Source: Rhodococcus spongiicola (lineage in GTDB: Bacteria > Actinomycetota > Actinomycetes > Mycobacteriales > Mycobacteriaceae). From it: 64,000 bases of DNA. A program made the position numbers and the translations under genes. Each line of letters begins with the position of its first letter. Within the stretch, counting starts at the first letter, position 1. Below are positions 24,500 to 32,697 of this stretch, in pieces. A model generated the notes under the pieces. It made no database searches and was not told where the DNA came from. It was given only the letters and a program-made list of their open reading frames with translations. The DNA lies in assembly GCF_004011835.1 (NCBI RefSeq), contig NZ_RKLN01000004.1:318318-382317 (forward strand), read 5' to 3'.

Positions 24500-25657
24500 G
24501 TGAATCACCACAGTAGTTCTCACGCCCATTCCACGGCCCGGGTGCGTACCCGACGTCCGCTGCTCGGAGTGGTGGCCACGTTCGCGATGGTGCTCGGCAT
24601 GGCCGTATCGGGCTCTGCGACCGCAGCTGCGGACACCGTCATCGACACCATCCCTGTCGGGAACCTTCCGACCGCGGTTGCGGTCGCCCCGAACGGGTTC
24701 CGTGCCTACGTCACCAACCGCGATGACGATACGGTGTCGGTGATCAACACCCTGACGAACACTGTCATCGACACCATCCCCGTCGGGGACACCCCGGTGG
24801 GGGTGGCGGTCACGCCGTTCGGGCTCCGTGCCTACGTCACTGAAACCAATAGTGCTTCGGTGTCGGTGATCAACACCCTGACGAACACTGTCATCGACAC
24901 GATCCCCGTCGGGTCCGCCCCGCAGGGGGTGGCGATCCACGGGCTCCGTGCCTACGTCGCCAACGCCGTCAGCAATTCGGTGTCGGTGATCGATACCGTC
25001 ACCAATACCGTTGTCGGGACCGTCCCCGTCGGGAGCAGCCCGCGCGGCGTGGCGGTTACCCCGGATGGGTCGCGCGCCTACGTCAGCAACCTCGTTGGCA
25101 ACTCGGTGTCGGTGATCGATGCCGGCACCAACACAGTCGTCGACACCATTCCCATCGTGGGCTCTCCGACCTCGGTGGCGGTTGCCCCGGATGGGTCGCG
25201 CGTCTACGTCACCGTCGGCCTGGACGAGTCGGTGTCGGTGATCGATACCGTCACCAATACCGTCGTCGACACCATCCCCGTCGGGAACAGCCCGCAGAGG
25301 GTGGCAGTTACCCCGGATGGGTCGCGGGCCTACGTCACCAACCTTGTCGACAATTCGGTGTCGGTGATCGATACCGTCACCAATACCGTCGTGGACACCG
25401 TCCCGGTTGGGTTCAACCCGATCGGGGTGGCGATCGCCCGCAACGGGTCGCGCGCCTACGTGACCGACCGCGAGGACGGCACGGTGTCGGTGATCGCGAT
25501 CGACCAATGCACCGGGCCGCTGTGCATCGGCTCCGGTTCGCTGGCGGGCGCCGGTTCGCTGGTGGGAGGCGGTTCGACGGGCAGCGGAGGGACCGGGTCG
25601 TCGGCCGGCGCCGGGTCGCTGGCCGGCGGTGGTTCGACCGGCAGCGCCACCAGCTGA
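24500..25657 (+). CDS. Secreted YVTN-type seven-repeat beta-propeller, paralogue K
   Basis: A 385-residue member and the last of the array. Its repeats are the most distinct: VAVTPDGSRAYV and linkers NTVVDTIPVG dominate, with VINTLTNTVIDT in repeats 1 and 2. Repeat 3 has lost two residues (VAIHGLRAYV for VAVTPFGLRAYV), an in-frame 6-bp deletion in the turn that precedes the YV strand. The signal ends in ATAAA-D. The cysteine motif is CTGPLC, the only copy with proline in place of serine. The tail runs GSLAGAGSLVGGGSTGSGG and ends in TGSATS. GTG start with AGGAGA upstream. Confidence 0.87.
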   Translation: MNHHSSSHAHSTARVRTRRPLLGVVATFAMVLGMAVSGSATAAADTVIDTIPVGNLPTAVAVAPNGFRAYVTNRDDDTVSVINTLTNTVIDTIPVGDTPVGVAVTPFGLRAYVTETNSASVSVINTLTNTVIDTIPVGSAPQGVAIHGLRAYVANAVSNSVSVIDTVTNTVVGTVPVGSSPRGVAVTPDGSRAYVSNLVGNSVSVIDAGTNTVVDTIPIVGSPTSVAVAPDGSRVYVTVGLDESVSVIDTVTNTVVDTIPVGNSPQRVAVTPDGSRAYVTNLVDNSVSVIDTVTNTVVDTVPVGFNPIGVAIARNGSRAYVTDREDGTVSVIAIDQCTGPLCIGSGSLAGAGSLVGGGSTGSGGTGSSAGAGSLAGGGSTGSATS

Positions 25658-25785
25658 CTCTGCATCGTCTAGCGCCGACCGGCGAAGCACCGACTCGTCG
25701 ACGGACTGACCACGAGAGATCACGGCACCCGGAGGTGGTCTTCGCGCGATGACCGGGGCGACTCCCGAGCGCTATCGTTGTCACC

Positions 25786-26523
25786 GTGACCAGTGCTTTC
25801 CCCGGTCAGGGTCTCGACGCCACCGCTGCCGCGTCGCGCTGGTCGGATGTACGGGGCGCCGCCCGCGACACCGTCTCGGTTGGGTTCGGACTGTTCCCGC
25901 TCGGTATGGCGTTCGGCCTGCTGCTGGTCACGTCGGGTTTCGACTGGTGGTGGGCCCCGATCTTCTCGATGATGATCTACGCGGGCTCACTCGAGTTCCT
26001 CGCGATCGGGCTCGTCCTGGCGGTGACCCCGCTTGCGTCGGTGGCGATGACAACGCTGCTCGTCAACTTCCGGCACGTCTTTTACGCGTTGTCGTTCCCG
26101 CTGCACCGGGTGCGGGGGAAGGTTGGCCGGATCTACAGCATGTACGCGCTCATCGACGAGGCGTACGCGGTTGCCGCGAGCAGGCCTCCCGAATCGCTCA
26201 GCGGTCGTCGCGTCCTGCTCATCCAGGTGCTGTGTCAGCTGTACTGGGTGCTCGGCGGCGTGACCGGCGCGCTCGTCGGCCGTTTCTTCCCGATGCAGCT
26301 GACCGGGCTGGACTTCGCGCTCACCGCACTGTTCGCGGTGTTGGCGGTTGACGCGTTTCGCGTCCGGCGGGATGTCCCGGGCCCGGTCCTGGCGCTGCTG
26401 AGTGCACTCGTCGCTCTCGTGATTGCACGCGATCAGATGCTCGCGGTCGCGATGAGCCTGTTCGTCGTCGCGCTCCTCGTTCGCTATCTGTGGCGGCGCC
26501 GCAGGAGGCCGGCGGATGCCTGA
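25786..26523 (+). CDS. azlC: AzlC-family branched-chain amino acid exporter, large subunit
   Basis: A 245-residue membrane protein with the AzlC family features: GFGLFPLGMAFGLLLVTSGF near residue 33, SMMIYAGSLEFLAIGLVL, and LVNFRHVFYALSF with the conserved RH. About six to seven helices. AzlC works with the small AzlD subunit to export branched-chain amino acids and analogues. GTG start at 25786. The stop overlaps the AzlD start by 8 bp, so the pair is translationally coupled. No regulator of the Lrp type is next to it. Confidence 0.9.
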   Translation: MTSAFPGQGLDATAAASRWSDVRGAARDTVSVGFGLFPLGMAFGLLLVTSGFDWWWAPIFSMMIYAGSLEFLAIGLVLAVTPLASVAMTTLLVNFRHVFYALSFPLHRVRGKVGRIYSMYALIDEAYAVAASRPPESLSGRRVLLIQVLCQLYWVLGGVTGALVGRFFPMQLTGLDFALTALFAVLAVDAFRVRRDVPGPVLALLSALVALVIARDQMLAVAMSLFVVALLVRYLWRRRRRPADA

Positions 26524-26842
26524 CGTCTCCTACGTTCTCGCTGCTCTGGGCGTGATCCTGGTAGTAACGTTCGCGCTGCGTGCGGTGCCCTTTGCTGTGA
26601 TCGCACCGCTGCGAGCGTCCGCTTTCGTCCACTACATCGGCGCCCACATGCCGGTGGGCATCATGCTGATCCTCGTCGTCTACACCCTGCGTGACGTGCC
26701 GATCGAGCCCGCGGCGATGGTGGCGGCGGGCGTTGCGCTCGCCGTGACGATCGGTCTGCACCTCTGGCGATCGCACGCCTTACTCAGCATCGTCGGTGGC
26801 ACCGCGGTGTACATGGTGCTCCAGAGCTGGGTGTCGGGCTGA
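26516..26842 (+). CDS. azlD: AzlD-family small subunit of amino acid exporter
   Basis: A 108-residue membrane protein with three to four helices and the AzlD motif RAVPFAVIAPLRASAFVHYIG followed by MPVGIMLILVVYTL. It forms the heteromeric exporter with AzlC, whose gene it overlaps. The gene converges on the MFS pump with a 22-bp gap that contains a small GACGG/CCGTC inverted repeat (26854-26866), possibly a shared terminator. Confidence 0.9.
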   Translation: MPDVSYVLAALGVILVVTFALRAVPFAVIAPLRASAFVHYIGAHMPVGIMLILVVYTLRDVPIEPAAMVAAGVALAVTIGLHLWRSHALLSIVGGTAVYMVLQSWVSG

Positions 26843-26864
26843 GCTCCGGCGATGACGGAGGCCG

Positions 26865-28478
26865 TCAATCGGCACCGGAATGGCCGACCGGAGTGCGTGG
26901 AATACGACTGGCGAAGAACAGGGCACCGACGGCCAGAAGCGCCGCCACCGAGAACGCGCCCTGCAGGGCCGTCAGGCGGGCGCTGGAATTCGCCTCGACT
27001 ACCGCGTCCGTGACCGCCGGGTCCACGGAAGCGTCTTCCAGTGCCGTGCGTAGTTGGGTGTCGCTGAGGAACGGGACGCCGCTGGCGAGGTCGACGGTGG
27101 CCTGTTCCTGGACGGACGGAGGGACGCGGGGGTCGTCCTGGATGCCGGCGACGATGGATGCGCTCAGCGTTGCGATCAGCACCGAACCGATCAGTGCGGT
27201 GCCGAGGGAGGCGCCGAGATTGGTCGCGGTGTTCTGCAACCCGCCCACCTCGGCGCTGCGCGAATCGGGGACCGCGGACACGGTGACCGCGCCGAGCTGC
27301 GACGCGAGGGCGCCGAGTCCGAGTCCCATCAGCAGCATCGGGAGCGCGACGATGCCCGCGTTGGCGCCGGGTTCCATTCCGGCTGCCAGGATGAAGATGC
27401 CGACCGTCATCGACGCCAGACCCAGCCGAACGACGCGCTGGGGGTTCGCTCGGGGCCACACCTTCGGGATGCCGACCGCGGCGATCAACAGCGCGACCGA
27501 CAGCGGCAGCAGTCGTGCGCCTGTCTGGAGTGCGCTGAGCTCGAGCACGACTGACAGGAACAGCGGCACCGTGAAGAAGACCCCGGCCTGGATCATGAAC
27601 TGCGCGAAGAACATCGACAGTCCGCCGGACAGCTGCCGGTTGCTGAGCAGGCTTGTGTCGAGCAGCGGTTCTCGGCCTCGGCTCGAGAGGTAGCTTTCCC
27701 ATCTCGTGAAGCCGTAGACGACTACGAGTCCGCCCAGGATCAGCCAGGGCACCGGCGAGAGTCCCAGTAGTTCGGGTGCGCCGGGCCGGCTGCGCAGCCA
27801 CCCCCATTCCCCCGACCGGAGCACGCCGAAGACCACCAGCCCCAGCCCGATCACCGACAGCACCGATCCGACGATGTCGAGCTGCACCCGCGACGGTGGT
27901 GCATCCTCGATCCGCCGGAGTACCAGCAGGATCAGTAGGACCAGGACGACTTCCCCGGCGAAGACGTACCTCCAGGATGCGAACGTCGTGACGGCCCCGC
28001 CGACCAGAGGTCCCGCGGCCACCGCGACAGCGCCCGACGCGGCGATCAACCCGTACGCGCCCGGACGTTGTTCGGGAGCGAAGTTGGATGCGACCAGCGC
28101 AACGATGGCCGGCATGATCAGCGCAGCCCCCACGCCCTCGAGCAGGGACCATCCGACGAGCAGGACGGTGAGGTTCGGCGCCAACGCGGTAGTGAGCGAT
28201 CCCGAACCGTAGATGATGAGCCCGACGGCGAACGCCCGCCGCCGTCCGACGATGCTGCCGATCTTGCCGCCGGTGATCATGAGCGTCGCCATGACGAGGG
28301 TGTACAGCGTGATGGCGGTCTGGATTCCGGTGATCGTCGTGCCCAGATCGGACGCGACCATCGCCATCGACACGTTCATGACGGAACTGTCGAGGGTCAT
28401 CAGGAACTGTCCCGCCGACAGCGTCACCAGGACGAGCGCTCCGCCCGTCCCAGCCCGCGACCCGGTGCTTGCCGGCAT
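26865..28478 (-). CDS. DHA2-type MFS drug/proton antiporter
   Basis: A 537-residue transporter with about 14 predicted helices. Motif C of 14-TMS antiporters is present as GLIAASGAVAVAAGPLVGG (helix 5), the helix-1 acid is in LMTLDSSVMNVSM, and the loop 2-3 motif A is GGKIGSIVGRRRAF. C-terminal residues 440-500 form the usual large loop before the last helix. The family pumps drugs or metabolites in exchange for protons. ATG at 28478. No TetR or MarR gene is adjacent, so regulation cannot be inferred. Confidence 0.88.
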   Translation of the reverse strand: MPASTGSRAGTGGALVLVTLSAGQFLMTLDSSVMNVSMAMVASDLGTTITGIQTAITLYTLVMATLMITGGKIGSIVGRRRAFAVGLIIYGSGSLTTALAPNLTVLLVGWSLLEGVGAALIMPAIVALVASNFAPEQRPGAYGLIAASGAVAVAAGPLVGGAVTTFASWRYVFAGEVVLVLLILLVLRRIEDAPPSRVQLDIVGSVLSVIGLGLVVFGVLRSGEWGWLRSRPGAPELLGLSPVPWLILGGLVVVYGFTRWESYLSSRGREPLLDTSLLSNRQLSGGLSMFFAQFMIQAGVFFTVPLFLSVVLELSALQTGARLLPLSVALLIAAVGIPKVWPRANPQRVVRLGLASMTVGIFILAAGMEPGANAGIVALPMLLMGLGLGALASQLGAVTVSAVPDSRSAEVGGLQNTATNLGASLGTALIGSVLIATLSASIVAGIQDDPRVPPSVQEQATVDLASGVPFLSDTQLRTALEDASVDPAVTDAVVEANSSARLTALQGAFSVAALLAVGALFFASRIPRTPVGHSGAD

Positions 28479-28602
28479 ACCTGATTCAAGCAGGGCTGAG
28501 ACGCAGGCCGCGACCGATCGATCCAGAAGGCCGCTCTTGTGTCCCAGGGGCGCCTGCCTTTACCGTTCCTTGATATTTATGATCCGTCGGAAGGAATCGC
28601 GG

Positions 28603-29004
28603 ATGGCCATGGAGATACGACGCCGGCGCGGGATCGGCGGCCCGTTCGTGCGTGCGTTGGCAGCGTCGCCGATCGTCGTCGCTGGACTGGTGGCGCTCGC
28701 CGTGCCGGTAGCCGCGGCACCCAACGAGGTAGACGAGCCGACGTCCACAGCGGTCTCCGACGTCGAGCCCTCAGACGTCGAGCAGGGTGCGCCGGTAGTC
28801 GACGCGACCGAAGAGGAATCCACCGAAGAGGAATCCGGAGACGACTGCAGCGGGGCCGGGTTCGGATCGTCCGGGTCTGTCGGGTCGGGGCCGGGTTCGG
28901 CGGTGTCGTCCCCGGTGTCGTCGTCGACCTTCGGGTCCGGGTGCGTCGGTTCGGTGATCGGGCTGGACCTGGGTTCCCTGGGCGCTTTCTTCGTCGGTAG
29001 CTGA
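28603..29004 (+). CDS. Small secreted acidic protein with Gly/Ser-rich C-terminus
   Basis: A 133-residue protein of unknown function. ATG at 28603 follows GGAAGGA by 7 nt. The N-terminus (MEIRRRRG) and a hydrophobic stretch ending PVAAA-P form a signal peptide of about 46 residues. The middle is strongly acidic (DVEPSDVEQ, EEESTEEESGDD), then a Gly/Ser-rich segment with two cysteines, ending GCVGSVIGLDLGSLGAFFVG and a final serine. The GCVGSV-x-GLDLGSL part resembles the CxGSLC-x-GLGSL junction of the propeller proteins, which suggests a common envelope-targeting or interaction element. No catalytic motif seen. Confidence 0.7.
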   Translation: MAMEIRRRRGIGGPFVRALAASPIVVAGLVALAVPVAAAPNEVDEPTSTAVSDVEPSDVEQGAPVVDATEEESTEEESGDDCSGAGFGSSGSVGSGPGSAVSSPVSSSTFGSGCVGSVIGLDLGSLGAFFVGS

Positions 29005-29032
29005 CCGAAACGGGTGTTGCGGGCAGGTCCGC

Positions 29033-29884
29033 TCAGCGCTTGATTGCGGCACCGAAGCCCTTCTCGGCCAACCACTCGAGCACTGTGTCGGCGACCTCCG
29101 GCCATCCGTGGTCGACCGTCAGCGAGTGTCCCCGATCGCTGAACACGACATAGTCGTTGTCGGTGCGTGCTTTGCGGTATCGGTGATGCGTGGAGCGGCT
29201 CACCGATTCGGGCACGGTGTGGTCCTTGCCGCCGGCGAGGATCAGCAGGGGTCCGCGTTCGACATCGGTGTCGACGTGTGCCGGCGAGTCGGGCTGGAAG
29301 TTGGCGAAGGCCGCCTGGAACAGCGGCCGGCCCGGCGACGGAATGGACCAGTGCTCGTACAGCTCGTCGGACTCGCTGCGTTCGAGCGCGTTGCCGAAGC
29401 TGTACGCGAACGCGTCCGGGGTCAGGGTGACGCTCCGTTTGGCGTTCGCGGGGTTGCCGAGGACGGGGAACGAGGACCTCAGTTGGGCGTACGGCAGCGC
29501 CTTGACACCCTGGATCTGCGCGGAGTCGATTGCGACGGCGGCCGCGGCGACGTCCGCGGCCAGGAGTTTCTGGGCGATCAGGCCGCCGAAGGAGTGCCCG
29601 ATGACTATCGGTTTCCGGGCAAGCGACGCGATCGCCGCGGCGAAGTGACCGGTGATCTCGTCGATGCCGTTGCCCGCTTGGTCCTCGGCGTGCCCGCGGG
29701 TGTCGGCGACGTTCACCGACTCGCCGGGCCACGTGGGAGCGAGAGTTGGGTACCCGGCGGCGCCGAACTTTGCTCGCCACGCGTCCCACGAGGATGCGGC
29801 CAGCCACAGCCCGTGGATGAACATGACTGGCGGCACGTCCGATGTCGAGGGGAGCAGGGGCTCGGCAGCGGGGAAATCTGGCAT
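29033..29884 (-). CDS. Alpha/beta hydrolase
   Basis: A 283-residue hydrolase. The oxyanion region is FIHGLWLAASSWD, the nucleophile elbow is VIGHSFGGLIAQ (Ser near 97), the acid is probably the aspartate of AGGKDHTVP and the histidine that of SDRGHSLTVD. It looks like haloperoxidase- or lipase-like enzymes of the fold. No signal peptide, so it acts in the cytoplasm. The substrate cannot be deduced. Start ATG at 29884 with GGAAGGACT upstream. Confidence 0.85.
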   Translation of the reverse strand: MPDFPAAEPLLPSTSDVPPVMFIHGLWLAASSWDAWRAKFGAAGYPTLAPTWPGESVNVADTRGHAEDQAGNGIDEITGHFAAAIASLARKPIVIGHSFGGLIAQKLLAADVAAAAVAIDSAQIQGVKALPYAQLRSSFPVLGNPANAKRSVTLTPDAFAYSFGNALERSESDELYEHWSIPSPGRPLFQAAFANFQPDSPAHVDTDVERGPLLILAGGKDHTVPESVSRSTHHRYRKARTDNDYVVFSDRGHSLTVDHGWPEVADTVLEWLAEKGFGAAIKR

Positions 29885-30000
29885 CGGCGAGTCCTTCCGG
29901 GGCGCAGTTCGTACCCTGTGCTGATCTCCACGATCCCTGTGCTGTCCTCAGAGATGCGTTCCTGACCGGCGCTGTCGGCGCATTGTCGTCATTTCGATAC

Positions 30001-30032
30001 CGACTGAGATCGACACCGACTGAGATCGACAC
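30001..30032. repeat. 16-bp perfect tandem duplication
   Basis: CGACTGAGATCGACAC occurs twice in a row with a degenerate third copy to 30050, in the gap between the hydrolase and the oxidoreductase gene. No gene in this 260-bp gap. Confidence 0.7.
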
Positions 30033-30145
30033 CGAGTGGTCGACGCCGACCGAGATCTCCGACAGCGTCAGTTTTTTGGTCGTCGTGGGCGCACCTTGGG
30101 ACGGTGCCCTGGGAATAACAGGTTGCACCCGGTAGTTTTCGGGGA

Positions 30146-31141
30146 GTGGGGAAGACCGTCGTCGCGAGCGCATTCGGCGGGCCGGAGGTTCTCGAAGTGA
30201 TCGAGGAAGACCTGCCGGCCCCCGGTCCCGGCCAGGTCGTGGTGGCGATGCGGGCGATCGGTGTCAATCCTGTCGACTACAGGCTCTACAGCGGAGAGTT
30301 CGGTGCGGATCCGGCGCTGCTCCCCGTTCGTCCGGGGATGGAGGGATCCGGTGTCGTCGTCGAGGTCGGCCCAGATTCCGAGGAGGTCGAGTCCGAGGAG
30401 GTCGAGTCCGAGGAAGCCGATTCTGGGGAGGGCGGCTCAGAGCACCGTGGCGTCCGCGTCGGGGACGAGGTGATCGTCTACACGGGTACCGGTGCGTATG
30501 CCGAACGGGTGTTGGTATCGGCGCAGGACGTTCTGCTCAAACCCGAATCGGTGCCGTGGGATTCCGCGGCATGCCTGCTGACCGCAGGTGGCACCGCGGT
30601 CGATGCCGTGACCGCGGCGGGAGTCGGGGACGGCGACGTGGTCGTCATATTCGGTGCAGCCGGGGGTGTCGGAGAGGTCGCCGTCCAACTCGCCGCGGCA
30701 TGGGGCGCGCGCGTGATAGGGGTGGCGCGGGAGAAGCACCACGACTTCCTGCGGACGCTGGGGGCGGTTCCGGTGGCGCCCGGCGAAGGGCTCTCGGAGC
30801 GGATCCGAAGGATCGCACCGCGCGGCGTGGACGCCGTGATCGACACCATCGGCGCGGACGAGGTCGTCGATGACTGCCTCGCCCTCGGTGCCGATCTCGA
30901 GAGGGTTGTCACCGTTGTCGCGTTCGAACGAGCCGAGCGTGACGGGTTTGTCGCAGTCGGTGTGGGAACCAAGGCCAGTGACTGGAGTCGCCCAGAGACA
31001 CGCCCGATCCTGGTCGACCTCGCCGGTCGCGGCCTCCTCGACGTATTCGTGGGTAGGAGATTTCCGCTCACCGAGGCAGCGGAAGCACACCGGGCGCTCC
31101 AACAGCCGCACCCCCGTGGAAAGTTCGTGCTCGTACCCTGA
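30146..31141 (+). CDS. Zinc-independent quinone oxidoreductase-like MDR enzyme with acidic insert
   Basis: A 331-residue medium-chain dehydrogenase/reductase. GroES-like N-terminal domain with GVNPVDYRLYSGEF and PGMEGSGVVVEVG, then the Rossmann part with VVIFGAAGGVGEVAVQLAAAWGARVIG. No zinc ligands are present, as in QOR-type enzymes using NADPH. Between residues 77 and 100 there is a run of SEEVESEEVESEEADSGEGG that the family normally lacks; it is encoded by three 15-bp direct repeats (30380-30424), so it is a slipped-strand expansion in a surface loop. GTG start at 30146; the purine-rich GGGGA sits very close to it, so the exact start is uncertain. Confidence 0.82.
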   Translation: MGKTVVASAFGGPEVLEVIEEDLPAPGPGQVVVAMRAIGVNPVDYRLYSGEFGADPALLPVRPGMEGSGVVVEVGPDSEEVESEEVESEEADSGEGGSEHRGVRVGDEVIVYTGTGAYAERVLVSAQDVLLKPESVPWDSAACLLTAGGTAVDAVTAAGVGDGDVVVIFGAAGGVGEVAVQLAAAWGARVIGVAREKHHDFLRTLGAVPVAPGEGLSERIRRIAPRGVDAVIDTIGADEVVDDCLALGADLERVVTVVAFERAERDGFVAVGVGTKASDWSRPETRPILVDLAGRGLLDVFVGRRFPLTEAAEAHRALQQPHPRGKFVLVP

Positions 31142-31170
31142 GACGGCGCCTGCCTAGTTCTCCGCCAACC

Positions 31171-32289
31171 CTATTCGGCGAACCTCAGGATGGCTGCTGC
31201 CGGAACTGCGTCCGGCACGTCGCCGGACCGGACTGCGAGCACCTTCGCGCCGGTCAGCAGGGCGCGCCTGGCGATCTCGTCGACCACTCCGTACTCGTGG
31301 TTGTCGTTGAACTCGGACAACGTGACCTTCCCGCTGTCCGGGTCGATCGTGCCGGGCACGACTCCTTCGATGTCGACGAGCAGCGTCTCGATCCGGCCGA
31401 ACGTCGCCGACCGGGCCACGTCGGAGATCTCCACCTGCGCCCGACCCTTCGACCGCAGGTCGTCGAACTGCTTCCGAGTCTCGGCCAGTTGATGGGCGTA
31501 GTAGCCGTCGAGCACCCCGCGGGTAGCCTGCGCGATCAGGGTGTCGCTCATTTCCTCCGGGTTGCCGTGAATGCCCTCGTCAAGGAGATTGTGATAGTTG
31601 TTCACCGAGCGGTACAGAGATGCGGTCGGTTCCGCGGCCGCGAGTATCAGCGGGGTCTCTCGTCCGGCCAGGACGCTCCGCAGTGTGTGGTCGATCGCCC
31701 GGACGTACTCGTGGACGCGAAGCTTGCGTCCTTCGTCGCCTTGCACTCGTCCGCGCACTCGTCCCGGTGGGGTACGGCCGAGTGATGGAACGCCCGCGTA
31801 GCTCGCGGCGTCCTTGGGCAGCCCAGGAACCTCGACGTGGGACGGAGCCTGGTCGGCAGTGACCTCGATCAACCGCACGGACCCCTCGGCGAGGGCCAGG
31901 ACGAAGGCGGTTTGCGGGAAGGTCACCGCCCGAAGCAGCGGCTTGATGTACAAGCGGTCGCTGGCGATGACACACGATCCGAGTCGGTTGGGTAGCCGAT
32001 AGCGGCGGACACGATCCGCGGTGGCAAGTACGACGAGGCTGCGTGCCTGGTAGCGCCAGAAGGCCTCGTCCTCGATCAGGTCGTCAAACGCTTGCTCGAA
32101 TGTCACCCGTTCCTTCGGGTCGTCTATCTGTTCGAGTCCGGACTTGACCTGATTGCTGAATTCGATGCGACTCTTGCCCGGATCCTTGATGTCGTCTTCG
32201 GTGGGTGTGTAGATCGAGATGCAGGTCTGGCCCTCCACACCCGCCAGCCGTCGGATCTCGGCGTGACTCGGAATATCGCTGTAGAGCAT
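31171..32289 (-). CDS. baeRF-type (bacterial archaeo-eukaryotic release factor-like) protein
   Basis: A 372-residue protein resembling the bacterial relatives of archaeal/eukaryotic peptide chain release factor 1. Seen: ISIYTPTEDDIKDPGKSRIEF near residue 28, LVVLATADRVRRYRLPNRLG in the middle, then LILAAAEPTASLYRSVNNY and a C-terminal TGAKVLAVRSGDVPDAVPAA. The ATG at 32289 is chosen because GGGAGG lies 7 nt upstream; a much longer frame to 32598 lacks this. The family is predicted to work at stalled or hibernating ribosomes. No partner gene adjacent. Assignment is by overall pattern; function unproven. Confidence 0.7.
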   Translation of the reverse strand: MLYSDIPSHAEIRRLAGVEGQTCISIYTPTEDDIKDPGKSRIEFSNQVKSGLEQIDDPKERVTFEQAFDDLIEDEAFWRYQARSLVVLATADRVRRYRLPNRLGSCVIASDRLYIKPLLRAVTFPQTAFVLALAEGSVRLIEVTADQAPSHVEVPGLPKDAASYAGVPSLGRTPPGRVRGRVQGDEGRKLRVHEYVRAIDHTLRSVLAGRETPLILAAAEPTASLYRSVNNYHNLLDEGIHGNPEEMSDTLIAQATRGVLDGYYAHQLAETRKQFDDLRSKGRAQVEISDVARSATFGRIETLLVDIEGVVPGTIDPDSGKVTLSEFNDNHEYGVVDEIARRALLTGAKVLAVRSGDVPDAVPAAAILRFAE

Positions 32290-32697
32290 TCCTCGACCTC
32301 CCGGTAGTTGGTCGTCTCTCAGCGTACCTACGAGGGTGTCGTCCGGGGAGGGAGCATATTGGGCTCCCGGGCCTTGTTGGAGACGCCGAAACGTCCACCC
32401 TCGGCTCGGAGGTGATCTCGGACCCGCGTACAAGATCGAGCGGTAATGATTTGGGGCAGTTGAGACTTGGAGGCAAGGAGGCAGTTCGAAGAGCGGCGGC
32501 AACGCTACGGACTGTTCGCTCCGGATGTCCGGAGAGAGGTAATCCGGAAGACCGACGCGGGGGACCACCGACTCCGGTATTCGTTCCGTCGGATCCACCT
32601 GGCTCGTGCTGATCTTGATGCTATGTTCCCCCCGACGCAGACGTTGGGCTGCAGACTTTGGACGGAGTACACGTGTATTGACGGATCAGGGGGATCC
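32290..32697. other. Divergent intergenic region
   Basis: 408 bp between the baeRF-like gene and the DUF4185 gene. It must hold promoters for both directions, but I see no boxes I can defend, no repeats and no RNA gene. Confidence 0.5.

Noticed and set aside
32289-32598. N-terminal extension of the baeRF-like protein
   Set aside because: The added residues have no domain character, and a good ribosome site precedes the ATG at 32289.
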